DNA of 64,000 bases from JAJDXW01 sp965214795 (GCA_965214795.1 OZ243976.1:1302001-1366000), one strand, 5' to 3'. Counted from the first letter of the stretch, positions 7,982 through 16,668 are shown. The notes: a model not told the origin generated them from the sequence alone. Numbers and translations: made by a program.

Positions 7982-9172
7982 TCATCCGTGCACCGCGGCC
8001 CGCTTGCGGACCACCAGCATGAAGTAGGAGACGCAAAGGACCACCGTCACGAAGAGCAGCAAGTACGAGATCGCCGCCGACTGGGCCGGGTCCAGCGCGC
8101 GCCAGGCGAAGAACGAGTGCAGGGTCATCGACTCGGTCGCGATGCCCGGCCCGCCGCCCGTCATCATGTTCGGAAGGTCCACGAGCTTGAACCCCTCGAT
8201 GACCCGGATCAGCATCACCGTGGCCGCTACCGGCACGATTTGCGGCCAGGTGATCTCGCGGAAGATCTGCCAGCTCCCCGCCCCGTCCACGTGTCCGGCC
8301 TCGACGAGGTCCCGCGGCACGTTCTCGAGGGCCGCGAGCAGGACCACGAAGATGAAGGGGATCCACTGCCAGGAGTCGCCTGCGATGATGAACGCCCGCG
8401 CCGTCCAGGGGTTCACCGCCCACGCGAAGTCGCCGAGGCCGAACCACTGCCAGACCGGAGCGAACGGGCCCTTGCCGGTGTCCGCCATCATCCGGAACGT
8501 GAAGCCGATTCCGATCGGGGTCACCATGAGCGGCAGGAAGAACACGACGCGGAAGAACGTTCGCCCGCGGATGGGCTGGGAGCAGAGCAACGCGAGCCCG
8601 AGCCCGATGAGGAACTGGAGCCCGCAGCCGACGACGACGTAGAAGAGGGTCACCCCGAGGGTGCCGAGCCGCGTGCCGCTGAAGAGGGTCGCGGCGAACA
8701 TGAACGCGATCCCGAAGAGGACGCTCGCGGTGATGAGCCGGCCGATCGCCCCCACCACGCTGACCGGGCCGGTCCGCCCGCCGAAATACCGGATGAGCCA
8801 CCACGCGAGGAGAACCGCGACGGTGACCGTGACGATCCACCCGAGGACGCTGACGCCTTCGATGGTTCCGAGGAAGTGCCACTGCTCCGAGCCGAAGAGC
8901 TGCTTCTCGTAGTTCCGGGTGCCGACGTACCGGATGCGGTAACCGCCGCCACGGAGCCTCACCCTCGACAGGGACAGGATGAAGGTCGCGATGAGGGGGA
9001 AGATGGAGAAGATGAGGATCATGACCACGGCGGGCATGACGAAGAGCGTGCGGGACTGGCGGTCGAACCACTCCGACCATCGCCCGCCGCGCGATGCCGC
9101 CGCGATCGACTCGGCGGCGGCCGGGTCCTCCCCCGGCCGCCGCCCGCCGATTGCGCCGTCCCGTGTCGCCAC
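7982..9172 (-). CDS. CUT1 sugar ABC transporter permease (MalF type)
   Basis: 396-residue permease, partner of the MalG-type subunit. The first helix LFVMPAVVMILIFSIFPLIA, the PLMVTPIGIGFTFRMM segment and the coupling loop LVEAGHVDGAGSWQIFREIT are family features. As in its partner there is an additional hydrophobic insert, here about residues 105-175 (GWIVTVTVAVLLAWWLIRYF and following), absent from ordinary MalF-like permeases of about 300 residues. A 205-bp GC-rich gap separates it from the next permease gene, in which I see no gene. Confidence 0.9.
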   Translation of the reverse strand: MATRDGAIGGRRPGEDPAAAESIAAASRGGRWSEWFDRQSRTLFVMPAVVMILIFSIFPLIATFILSLSRVRLRGGGYRIRYVGTRNYEKQLFGSEQWHFLGTIEGVSVLGWIVTVTVAVLLAWWLIRYFGGRTGPVSVVGAIGRLITASVLFGIAFMFAATLFSGTRLGTLGVTLFYVVVGCGLQFLIGLGLALLCSQPIRGRTFFRVVFFLPLMVTPIGIGFTFRMMADTGKGPFAPVWQWFGLGDFAWAVNPWTARAFIIAGDSWQWIPFIFVVLLAALENVPRDLVEAGHVDGAGSWQIFREITWPQIVPVAATVMLIRVIEGFKLVDLPNMMTGGGPGIATESMTLHSFFAWRALDPAQSAAISYLLLFVTVVLCVSYFMLVVRKRAAVHG

Positions 9173-9229
9173 GATTTCCGGGGCCCCGGTCCCAGTGGTG
9201 GTGGGAGTCGTGGCGGGACGGGCTTCCCG

Positions 9230-10726
9230 CTAGTTGGTGATGCCGAGGGATGCGCGGTAGAGCGCGCCCTGGCGCTCGCGGCCGAAGTCCTCGGTGACCT
9301 CCTCCCAGCACTCGTGGATGTTGTCCATCGTCTCCTCGATCGAGATCTCGTCGGCGAGATACCGGGCGATCTCGCGGTCGAGACAGATCCCTTCATACTG
9401 CTGGGTGCCGGGGATGCGGAGGTCGGAAGCCATGTTCGGGCTGTTGAGGCTCTGCGCGATGGCTCCGAGGTAGTTCTCCGCCGACTCCTGCGAGAAGCCC
9501 GCGTCGACCCACGGCTGGATGTTCTCGAACTGCGAGATGCGGTACGGGTTGTAGCCCGTCCAGCCCTGGGTTACGTCGAAGTTCGACTGCTCCGGCGCGT
9601 TCATGTAGGACAGGAAGTCGTAGGCGGCCGCGATGACCTTCGGATCGGCCTTGGCGTTGACCGCGCCCGACCAGCCGCCGAACGCCGCGAACGGGGCGTG
9701 GTTGACGCCGTCGATCGCGTGCGGGCAGATCTCCGGCGTGCAATCGACGAGCTTGCCGCTCGCCCGGTCCACCACCCGGCGCGAGCCCGGCAGGATCTTC
9801 GAGGCGACGAGGCCGTCGATCTTCGACTGGGTGAGGTCGATCGAGAGCGGACCGATGTCGCCCCATTCGAGGAGGAGGGCGCAACGCCCCGAGAGCACGA
9901 CGGGACGGGTGTCCGTCACGTCCAGGTTGAGTTCGTCGGGCGGGCCGTACTGGCCGGTTGCCTTGAGGATCCGGAGCGCCTCGGCGAAGCCCTCGTTGCG
10001 CACCAGCGGCTCCATCGTCTCGGTGTCGAAGAAGATGCCCTGGCCCGTTCCCTGGCTCTGCAGGAAGGCCCCCGCGACGGAGAGGATCAGCCAGAAGCTC
10101 TGCGCGTTGCGCTTCTTGAACAGGCAGGAACCGTAGTCGGGCTCGCCGTCGCCGTTCATGTCCTGGCCGTGGACCGCGGCCGCGACCTCGAGATACTCGT
10201 CCCAGGTGTCCGGCGGCTCGAGGCCGTTCTTCGCGAGCACGTCGGTGCGGTAGTACATCATGTGGAAGTCGCCGTCCACGGTGATGAGGTAGGTCTTGCC
10301 GTCGATCTTCTGGTTGAACTCCCGGAAGTAGGGGGCGATGTCGTCGAACTTGAGCCCCGGGTCGTTCGCCACGAAGTCGCTGAGATCGGCGAGCAGGTCG
10401 CTGTCCGCGAGCTCGACCGCCCAGCCCGACGCGAACACGCCGACATCGATCGAGTTCGTGCCCGTCGTCCAGTCGGTCAACAGCTTCTGGAAGAGGTCGG
10501 CGAACGGCACCGTCGCCACCTCGATGGTTGCGCCGGTCATCGCCTTGAACTCCTCGCCGCGCTGCACGAGCCGCCCGGCGATGACCGGCCCCGGCCGGGT
10601 GAGGATGTTGACGGTGACGCCCTCGTGCTTCATCTGGGCGTTCGCCGCGGGCGCCAGCACGGCCGCCGCGGTCAGGGCTGCGGCACCTGCGGCGGCCGCG
10701 GCGAGGGTTCGATGCTTTGTGAACAT
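9230..10726 (-). CDS. CUT1 sugar-binding extracellular protein
   Basis: 498-residue periplasmic solute-binding protein (family 1). Signal peptide MFTKHRTLAAAAAGAAALTA with a cleavage site after ANAQ-type residues. Start ATG 10726 has a strong GGAGG site 7 bases upstream. The mature part contains the usual WDEYLEVAAAV and GFAEALRILKATG segments, and a DMNGDGEPDYG loop that looks like an EF-hand-type calcium site. First gene of the operon (binding protein, MalF, MalG, ATPase). Carries several Cys (CLFKK, CALLLEW, CTPEICPH) that may form disulfides. The sugar is unknown. Confidence 0.9.
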   Translation of the reverse strand: MFTKHRTLAAAAAGAAALTAAAVLAPAANAQMKHEGVTVNILTRPGPVIAGRLVQRGEEFKAMTGATIEVATVPFADLFQKLLTDWTTGTNSIDVGVFASGWAVELADSDLLADLSDFVANDPGLKFDDIAPYFREFNQKIDGKTYLITVDGDFHMMYYRTDVLAKNGLEPPDTWDEYLEVAAAVHGQDMNGDGEPDYGSCLFKKRNAQSFWLILSVAGAFLQSQGTGQGIFFDTETMEPLVRNEGFAEALRILKATGQYGPPDELNLDVTDTRPVVLSGRCALLLEWGDIGPLSIDLTQSKIDGLVASKILPGSRRVVDRASGKLVDCTPEICPHAIDGVNHAPFAAFGGWSGAVNAKADPKVIAAAYDFLSYMNAPEQSNFDVTQGWTGYNPYRISQFENIQPWVDAGFSQESAENYLGAIAQSLNSPNMASDLRIPGTQQYEGICLDREIARYLADEISIEETMDNIHECWEEVTEDFGRERQGALYRASLGITN

Positions 10727-10844
10727 TTCGTTCCTCCGATGTGCGGGAAGGCGGCCCGCCAGAATACATCCTGCCCGACCGCCGCGAAACCGCGAGGATA
10801 AAGGAAGCGGGACCATTTCGCGCTACGGTTCCGGATGAGCCGCG

Positions 10845-11016
10845 GACTATCCCCCGCTGGCCGCTCATCCGCACCGGGTTGGCGGGGGAGCACCCTCGTT
10901 GGTGCCCTCGGAGGGTCCCGCGGGCCGCGTGGATGCAGCCGATCGGCCCGACCGCGCGCGGCGAGCGCCATCCCGGCCCCCGTTTCCATCCGGAACCGTA
11001 GCGTGGGATGACCCTG
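10845..11016 (+). repeat. RepB copy 1 (172 bp, flanked by 12-bp direct repeats)
   Basis: The element starts GACTATCCCCCGCTGGCCG and ends CCGTAGCGTGGGATGACCCT plus G. It is flanked by GGATGAGCCGCG at 10833-10844 and again at 11017-11028, a perfect 12-bp duplication. The ends show weak inverted similarity (ATCCC-CGCT). The body contains GGATGCAGCCGATCGGCCCG. It lacks the insertion seen in copy 2 and so serves as the empty-site reference. No coding capacity. Confidence 0.8.
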
Positions 11017-11204
11017 GGATGAGCCGCGAAGGTCCGCGGGCGGACATGGAACGCGGCGGAGCCGCGCGCCTCCGGAAGGGGAGGCGGGGTCGAGGTGCCG
11101 GTGGCCGTGCCTCCGGCCGGCCCGACCCGTGGCCACCGACCCGGCCTGCCGCGGCCCGGCGGCGCCTGCCGCGTGCACGTGGCCCGGAGACGAGGGGAGG
11201 CGCC

Positions 11205-11292
11205 CGCAGCCCGCGGGCGGGCGCCCGGCCTCGAACGACACGCCCCGCTCGCACACCAGGGTCCTCGCAGCCTGCGGGCGGGCGCCCGGCCT
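11205..11292. repeat. 27-bp GC-rich direct repeat pair
   Basis: CGCAGCCCGCGGGCGGGCGC plus CCGGCCT at 11205-11231 recurs with one change (CCC to CCT) at 11266-11292, 34 bp apart. The second unit overlaps the stop codon of the flavin oxidoreductase gene. Each unit holds a GGGCGCCC palindrome and could fold, so a role in transcript ending is possible but not shown. Confidence 0.55.
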
Positions 11293-12370
11293 ACGAGATC
11301 CTGGGGAGCACCTCGTTCTTGAGGAGGGCCATCGACTCGAACCACACGTCGTAGGGGTCCCATTCGTGCCCCATCGCGAGCAGGGTTCCGAACTCGCCGA
11401 CCTCGCCGCGGAGATCGTTGATCTGCTGGGCGACCTCGTCCACGCTCCCCACGATGAACACGTTGTCGATGAGGTAGTCGATGGTGACGTCGGAGTCGGC
11501 CATGTCGGGGTCGTTCTTGAACAGCCCCATCATCCCGACCTTGGGGAGGAGCTTGAAGAAGTACCCCTCGAAGTCCCGGGCGAGGACGCCCTCGCGCGCG
11601 AGCTTCCTCGCCTTGGCCCCCGACTCCGCGACGAGAACCTCGCGCGCCACCCGCCACCCGCCGGGGTCGGGCTCGCGCCCCGCCTCGCGGGCGCCTTCCT
11701 CGATGGCGTCCCGGTGGGTCTTGAGGAGCACCGGCGGGACCAGATTGATGGACATCGGGATCCAGCCCCGGCTGGCCGCCATCTTGAGGGTGGACGACCG
11801 CGGCGACACCCCCGCGACCCCGATCGGCGGATGCGGCCGCTGGTAGGGCCGGACGTGGGCGCGAAGGCCGACGTCGTCCTGGGGTTCCGGGATGGTGAAC
11901 CGGAACCCCTCGCTCTCGTAGACCCCGGGCTCCGGATCGGTCCAGAGCTTGAGGACCGTGTCGAGGGCCGCGCGCGTATAGGTCCGGTTGTCGATGGCCG
12001 CGTCGTCGCCCCAGTAGCCGAACACCTCCATGTCGCCGGGGAAGCTCCCCGTGCCGACCCCCCAGTTGAACCGGCCCTCGGCCATGTGGTCGAGCTGGGC
12101 GATCCGGTTGGCGAGGACGAAGGGGTTGTGGTTGGGCATGCAGCTCACCCCGGTTCCGAGACGGATCTGCCTGGTGAGCGGGATCGCCTGCGCGATGAGC
12201 AGTTCGGGCGAAGGAATGTTCTCCCACACCGCCGTGAAATGCTCACCGATCCAGGCTTCGGAGTACCCGAGCTCGTCGAGCTTGACGATCTGATCCAGGT
12301 CCGCCTTCAGGGTCTCGGTGAGGTTGGCCCCGGGCGGGTGCAGGGGCATCGTGAACAGACCAAGTTCCAT
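11291..12370 (-). CDS. Luciferase-like (LLM) flavin-dependent oxidoreductase
   Basis: 359-residue TIM-barrel flavoprotein of the bacterial-luciferase superfamily, using reduced F420 or FMN. Family marks are the opening MELGLFTMPLHPP, YSEAWIGEHFTA, RLGTGVSCMPNHNPF, EGRFNWGVGTGS and the HPPIGVAGVSP block. Start ATG 12370 has an AGGAG site; the frame continues upstream without similarity. It stands alone downstream of RepB/RepA and upstream of the sugar operon. Substrate unknown; the family includes alkanal, nitrilotriacetate and F420-dependent enzymes. Confidence 0.88.
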   Translation of the reverse strand: MELGLFTMPLHPPGANLTETLKADLDQIVKLDELGYSEAWIGEHFTAVWENIPSPELLIAQAIPLTRQIRLGTGVSCMPNHNPFVLANRIAQLDHMAEGRFNWGVGTGSFPGDMEVFGYWGDDAAIDNRTYTRAALDTVLKLWTDPEPGVYESEGFRFTIPEPQDDVGLRAHVRPYQRPHPPIGVAGVSPRSSTLKMAASRGWIPMSINLVPPVLLKTHRDAIEEGAREAGREPDPGGWRVAREVLVAESGAKARKLAREGVLARDFEGYFFKLLPKVGMMGLFKNDPDMADSDVTIDYLIDNVFIVGSVDEVAQQINDLRGEVGEFGTLLAMGHEWDPYDVWFESMALLKNEVLPRIS

Positions 12371-12472
12371 TTCCGTCTTTCTCCTGTTCTGTCGCTCTCC
12401 AAGCATGGGGATCGAAACGAGGTCAGCGTAGCGGGGGCGGAGGCGCCCCACAAGCGCCGCCGCGCATGGCCC

Positions 12473-12785
12473 AGGACTTTCCCACGCTGGCCGATCATCC
12501 GCACCGGGTTGGCAGGAGCGCGGGCAGTTCTCGTTTTGGCGCCTGACTTCACCCCGAGCCGCAAGCCGTCTTCTCCTTGCGACCCGATCCGGGGCGGACC
12601 AATGGTCGTGCCGGTCCTGTGGCGGGACCCGACGAGCACAATGAGAATTGCCGCGGGAGCACCCTCATTTGTGCCCTCGGGGTGTTCCGCGGGCCGCGTG
12701 GATGCAGCCGATCGGCCCGATCGCGCGCGGCGAGCGCTATCCCGGCCCCTCGTTTCCATCCGGAACCGTAGTGTGGAACGACCCT
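12473..12785 (+). repeat. RepB copy 2, interrupted by a RepA element
   Basis: Second copy of the 172-bp element (left part GGACTTTCCCACGCTGGCCG, right part TTTCCATCCGGAACCGTAGT). It is flanked by GCGCATGGCCC at 12462-12472 and 12786-12796, an 11-bp perfect direct repeat. At 12522-12653 a RepA element is inserted with a 9-bp duplication: 313 total minus 132 minus 9 gives exactly 172 bp, the length of copy 1. The flanks differ from those of copy 1, so the two copies entered different sites. Confidence 0.82.
12522..12653 (+). mobile_element. RepA copy 1 (MITE-like, nested in RepB)
   Basis: 132-bp element with ends GGGCAGTTCTCGTTTTG and CAATGAGAATTGCCG, inverted relative to each other. Flanks CAGGAGCGC (12513-12521) and CGGGAGCAC (12654-12662) agree at seven of nine positions, a decayed 9-bp target duplication. 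The more diverged ends suggest this is the oldest of the three RepA copies. No open frame. Confidence 0.8.
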
Positions 12786-12932
12786 GCGCATGGCCCCGAG
12801 GTGATTTCACGCTGCGGAGCGATCCCGGGCGGGCGGTGGCGGGAAGGTACGCAGTTGGGATCGGCTCGGCGTAGTCCGACTTGTGCGCTGCGGTGCTCGT
12901 GCGCCATCGGGTCACGCCCCGTTCATCCCGGT

Positions 12933-13628
12933 CTACTGCGTGAAAGGGCAGGGTCCGGGGCCCTGTCCGGAGGCGCGGCCCGGGGCACCGGCCAAGGCAT
13001 CGACGGCCGCGGCGAGGGCGCCGAGGGTACCGTCGTTGCGGATGACGCGGTCCGCGCGGGCCTCCCGCTCCTCGTTGCCGAGCTGCGCGTCGATGCGGGC
13101 GCGGGCCGCTTCCGGCGAGAGACGGTTGCGGGCGACGAGGCGTTCGAGCGCCCGTTCGGGCGAGGTGCTCACCGTCCAGACCTCGTCGCACAGCGCGTCC
13201 CACCCGGCCTCGAACAGCACCGCCGCGTCGAGGACGATGAAGGGCGGGGGGGACGGCCGCGCCCGGACCTCGTCGATCTCGCGCCGCATCCGCTCGCGCA
13301 TCGGGGGGTGGGTCAGGCGGTTGAGCTCGGCAAGCCGCTCCGGATCGCCGAAGACCAGCCGGCCGAGGCGAGAACGCACGATCTCTCCCGATCCGTCGAG
13401 GATCTCCGCCCCGAACGCGCCGACGACCGCCGCGCGGGCCTCCCCGCCCCGCATGAGGACCCGATGCCCCACCCGATCCGCGTCGACGACGTGCGCGCCG
13501 CGGGCGCGGAGCCGCTCCGATACCGTCGACTTGCCGGCCGCGATCCCCCCCGTGAGGCCGACGACGGGCACGGCCGGCGCGGGTCCCGCCCTCCCGGCCG
13601 ATCCGGTTCCTTCCCTCCGTCTTTCCAT
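12933..13628 (-). CDS. coaE: Dephospho-CoA kinase
   Basis: Phosphorylates the 3'-hydroxyl of dephospho-CoA, the last step of CoA synthesis. P-loop VGLTGGIAAGKSTVSERL near residue 22, VVDADRVGHRVL (the D-A-D motif), LTHPPMRERM, LDAAVLFEAGWDALCDEVW and the lid region RNRLSPEAARARIDAQL are all in family order. About 231 residues from ATG 13628; the extra 20 residues before the P-loop and a Gly/Pro-rich tail are unusual. No aroE or dnaQ neighbour, which often accompanies coaE in alphaproteobacteria, so it looks relocated. Confidence 0.92.
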   Translation of the reverse strand: MERRREGTGSAGRAGPAPAVPVVGLTGGIAAGKSTVSERLRARGAHVVDADRVGHRVLMRGGEARAAVVGAFGAEILDGSGEIVRSRLGRLVFGDPERLAELNRLTHPPMRERMRREIDEVRARPSPPPFIVLDAAVLFEAGWDALCDEVWTVSTSPERALERLVARNRLSPEAARARIDAQLGNEEREARADRVIRNDGTLGALAAAVDALAGAPGRASGQGPGPCPFTQ

Positions 13629-13861
13629 CTTCCTCACTTCACCACCGGCGACGTGGACTCGCCGCGAGCCCTCGAGAACCTGCGCATCCAGCATCCATCC
13701 GGCCGAAGATGCGTGTCGGCCGGGTCTTCGTCGAGATCCGACACCATGGTACGGTCATTCACGCCCGCGCCCGCGCCCGCGCCCGCGGCCCGGGCCGAGC
13801 GGAAAGACGCTCCTCGCCAGGAACGTTTTTTGTCGCGGTCGGATGGCGTCGTCCGGTGTGG

Positions 13862-13989
13862 AGTTGCCGCCCTCGAGGTTGGTAGCGCCTCGGGGAGGCC
13901 GAAATCGGCACGTCGACAACGAAATGCTCTCCGGAACGGACCGCTGAACAGGTTCACGTCGTCCTTTGCCGGACAAAAGACGAGCCCTG
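13862..13989 (-). repeat. RepE copy 2
   Basis: Contains GCCGAAATCGGCACGTCGAC, then ATGCTCTCCGGAACGG, GAACAGGTTCACGTCGTC and GCCGGACAAAAGACGAGCCC. Aligns block by block with the reverse complement of the 46.9-kb copy and with copy 1. It sits directly before RepD and RepA in the long non-coding stretch between coaE and the hydroxylase gene. Confidence 0.6.
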
Positions 13990-14000
13990 CGTTCCCGGGG

Positions 14001-14159
14001 CTGATCGGTTCCCGGATGTCCCTGATGGCCATCGAACAGCGTAGCTCCTTGCTGCGGAATCTCTTTCCTCAGGTTGACGACGATTTCGGGCGAAGAGCCC
14101 CGCGATCGACTTAACTGATTGAATTCATTGGATACGGTCGAGAGAATAGATTCAGCCCT
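14001..14159 (+). repeat. RepD left copy (direct repeat flanking the hydroxylase gene)
   Basis: Begins CTGATCGGTTCCCGGATGTC and ends AATAGATTCAGCCCT. The same segment recurs in the same orientation at 15592-15749, on the other side of the hydroxylase gene, at roughly four-fifths identity by eye. No other copy was noticed in the window. Confidence 0.75.
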
Positions 14160-14174
14160 GCCTGCGCTCCCGGC

Positions 14175-14318
14175 CAGCAATTCTCATTTTGCCCGTCGGG
14201 TCCCGCGGCCGGACCGGCACGACCGTCGATCGGCCCCCCGATCTGCCCCGGATCGAGTCGCAAGGAGAAGACGGCTTGCGGCTCAGGGTGAAGTCGGGCG
14301 CCAAAGTGAGAACTGCTG
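14175..14318 (-). mobile_element. RepA copy 2 (MITE-like)
   Basis: 144-bp element in inverse orientation to the other two. Ends are CAGCAATTCTCATTTTG and CAAAGTGAGAACTGCTG. A perfect 9-bp target duplication GCTCCCGGC lies at 14166-14174 and 14319-14327. It ends about 150 bp upstream of the hydroxylase start and may affect its expression. Confidence 0.85.
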
Positions 14319-14470
14319 GCTCCCGGCAACCTTCGTTGACACCGCACCGATGGTGCGCGATAAAGTGCTCCGTGCAGCGTGACGGCCGACCGCTGCCACA
14401 TACCTGACACCCGCCTGGCCGATAAGGCGGCATTGTCGGGCCGAGTCTCAACTTTTACAGGAGGGGAACG

Positions 14471-15490
14471 ATGGCGGATACAGCTCTCGGCACCCGCGAT
14501 GCGCGAGGCGACTGGCGGCCGCCCTACCTCATCGAAAAGCCGATCTTCCTGACGTGGCCACTCAAGCCCGGAGCGGTCCTGAAGTTCTTCTTCGGATGGC
14601 CCGGTTATCTCTGGCCGTGGAACGCCTTCTTCTTCGTCTTCCCCCTGGTGTCCTGGCTCTACATGACGCCGACGCTCGCCAGCATGCAAACCTTCGAGCT
14701 GTGGTGGATCGCCATCATCTTCGCCCGCAACCTGGGTCTGACGGTGCTCCTCTTCGGTGCCTGGCACCTGTGGTTCTACGTCTTCAAGGTCCAGGGCACC
14801 CACACCAAGTACACCCTTCACCCGTTCGCCAGGAACAACAAGGTCTTCACGTTCAACCACCAGCTCGCGGACAATATCTTCTGGTGCCTCGCGAGCGGCG
14901 TGCCAATCTGGACCGCCTACGAGGTCGTCACTCTGTGGGCCTTCGCCAACGGCTACGTGCCGTTCATCGAGCTGCGCACGAGCCCGATCTGGTTCGTCGT
15001 CTTCATGCTCCTGATCCCGCTTGTCCGGGAGTTTCACTTCTACCTCGTGCATCGCCTGCTGCACTGGCGGCCGCTCTACGAGCTGGCCCACAAGGTGCAT
15101 CACCGCAACGTCAACGTCGGCCCGTGGGCCGGCATGTCGATGCACCCGGTGGAGCACGTGCTTTACTTCTCCGGCGCCCTCCTGCACTGGATCGTTCCCT
15201 CGCATCCGCTGCACATGATGTTCCATCTGCAGCACGCCTCGCTCTCGGCCCCCCAGGGCCACCATGGGTTCGAGAGCTTCGGGCCCGAGGGCAAGTCCGT
15301 ATCGTTCGGCGGCTACGGCCACTACCTTCACCACAAGTACTTCGAGTGCAACTACGGTGGCGGCGACGGTCTGTTGATCTGGGACGTTCTGTTCGGCACC
15401 TGGCATGACGGCTCCGACGAAGCCCATGAGCGCATGAAGCGGCGTCTGGCCCGACGCAGTTGGGCGGAGAAGGCGGCGGGCGCCGCATAG
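14471..15490 (+). CDS. Sterol desaturase / fatty acid hydroxylase family membrane enzyme
   Basis: 339-residue integral membrane di-iron oxygenase. The histidine clusters are REFHFYLVHRLLHW, YELAHKVHHRN and, near the end, GGYGHYLHHKYFECNYG, with HPVEHVLYF between them; these bind the two irons in this superfamily. Four or more hydrophobic helices lie in the first 190 residues. A strong AGGAGGGG site precedes the ATG. It would hydroxylate or desaturate a lipid-like substrate with O2. It is isolated, bracketed by the RepD repeats and preceded by RepA, so its surroundings look rearranged. No electron donor gene is adjacent, though a Rieske ferredoxin lies 7 kb away. Confidence 0.85.
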   Translation: MADTALGTRDARGDWRPPYLIEKPIFLTWPLKPGAVLKFFFGWPGYLWPWNAFFFVFPLVSWLYMTPTLASMQTFELWWIAIIFARNLGLTVLLFGAWHLWFYVFKVQGTHTKYTLHPFARNNKVFTFNHQLADNIFWCLASGVPIWTAYEVVTLWAFANGYVPFIELRTSPIWFVVFMLLIPLVREFHFYLVHRLLHWRPLYELAHKVHHRNVNVGPWAGMSMHPVEHVLYFSGALLHWIVPSHPLHMMFHLQHASLSAPQGHHGFESFGPEGKSVSFGGYGHYLHHKYFECNYGGGDGLLIWDVLFGTWHDGSDEAHERMKRRLARRSWAEKAAGAA

Positions 15491-15591
15491 CTCGGTCCGC
15501 GTTTGCCGGTTGCCCCGGGCCCCTCTGCCGAACAGCCCGGGGAGCGGGAACCGTTCGTCTGGTTCGTCTGTGCTCGGGGAGCGCGACGCGA

Positions 15592-15749
15592 CTGATCGGT
15601 TCCCGGATGTCCTTGACGGCCACCGGGCAGCGTAGCTCCTTGATGCGGAATCTCTTTCTTCGGTTGACGACGACTTCGGGCGAAGAGATCCGCGGTCGAC
15701 GTGACTCTTTGAATTAATTGGACACGGCGGAGGGAATGGATTCAGCCCC
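15592..15749 (+). repeat. RepD right copy
   Basis: Same-orientation partner of 14001-14159, from CTGATCGGTTCCCGGATGTC to GGAATGGATTCAGCCCC. Differences are scattered point changes, so the duplication is not recent. The remaining 140 bases before the ABC ATPase stop codon hold nothing recognised. Confidence 0.75.
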
Positions 15750-15888
15750 GGGGAGCGGGAACGGTACGGACGCCCTGGCGTGGCGAACGACCACGCGGTT
15801 CACCGCTGAAACGAGAAGCGAGTGCGGATTGGTGCCGCCGGTGCGATACCGTGAGGCCCGTCGGGGCATTCCGTTGGCCCCGCGGCCG

Positions 15889-16668
15889 TCAGTGAGTGAC
15901 GAGGAGCTCCGTCAACTCTTCGATCGTGGTCTCTTCCTTGCGGGCGACCTTGACCACTCGTCCGTGGGCCATCACCACGAAACGGTGACAGACCTGCGAA
16001 GCTTGATAGAGGTTGTGGGTTACGAAAACGCACGAGACCCCGCTTCCCGCGAGCTCGGTCATGAAGCCGAGCACCTTCTCCGTCTCCCGGACCGAAAGCG
16101 CGCTCGTCGGCTCGTCGAGCAGCAGCATGTCGTGCTTGAAGTGCACCGCGCGGGCGATGGCGACTGCCTGCTGCTGTCCGCCCGAAAGCTCTTCCACCAT
16201 CAGCTCCGGCGAGGTGATGCCGGCGATGCGGACGTACTTGTCCAGGATCTCCATCGCGGTGTCACGCATCTCCTTCATGCGAAGGAAGCCCGCCCGGGTA
16301 ACCAACTCTCGCCCGACGAAGATGTTGCGCATGATCGACATCGAGCCCACCAGCGCGATGTCTTGATAGATGGTCTCGATGCCCGCGGCCTCCGACGCCG
16401 TGCGGGAGTTGATGTTGATCGGGGTTCCGTGTCGCAGGAAGGACCCGGAGTCGGGCTGCACGACCCCCGACATGATCTTGATGAGGGTGGACTTGCCCGC
16501 GCCGTTGTCGCCGAGGAGACCGACCACCTCGTTGGGATGGATCTCGAAGTCGACGTCGATCAGTGCTTCCACGTGGCCATAGGATTTCGACACCCCCCTC
16601 ACCGCGAAGATCGGTGCGCTCGCTTCGGCGCTGCCCGTATCTTCGACCGCTGCTTGAGCTTCCGCCAT
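15889..16668 (-). CDS. CUT2 sugar ABC transporter ATPase (single domain, FrcA type)
   Basis: 259-residue ATPase with one nucleotide-binding domain. Walker A GDNGAGKSTL, IYQDIALVGSMSIMRNIFVG (Q-loop region), signature EELSGGQQQAVAIARAV, Walker B LLLDEPTSALSVRE, H-loop FVTHNLYQA. It is half the length of RbsA-type fused ATPases and resembles the FrcA subclass. Last gene of the PhyH-led operon, 28 bp after the second permease gene. Confidence 0.9.
   Translation of the reverse strand: MAEAQAAVEDTGSAEASAPIFAVRGVSKSYGHVEALIDVDFEIHPNEVVGLLGDNGAGKSTLIKIMSGVVQPDSGSFLRHGTPININSRTASEAAGIETIYQDIALVGSMSIMRNIFVGRELVTRAGFLRMKEMRDTAMEILDKYVRIAGITSPELMVEELSGGQQQAVAIARAVHFKHDMLLLDEPTSALSVRETEKVLGFMTELAGSGVSCVFVTHNLYQASQVCHRFVVMAHGRVVKVARKEETTIEELTELLVTH

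Noticed and set aside
7700..10801. 1,033-codon open frame on the plus strand
   Set aside because: Antisense to the CUT1 permease and binding-protein genes, which have clear family motifs. The frame is low-complexity His/Asp/Arg/Glu, typical of antisense reading of GC-rich genes.
10833..11028. RepB as a transcription terminator of the oxidoreductase gene
   Set aside because: It has no strong hairpin followed by T residues, and a second copy with different flanking duplications shows that it moves as a unit.
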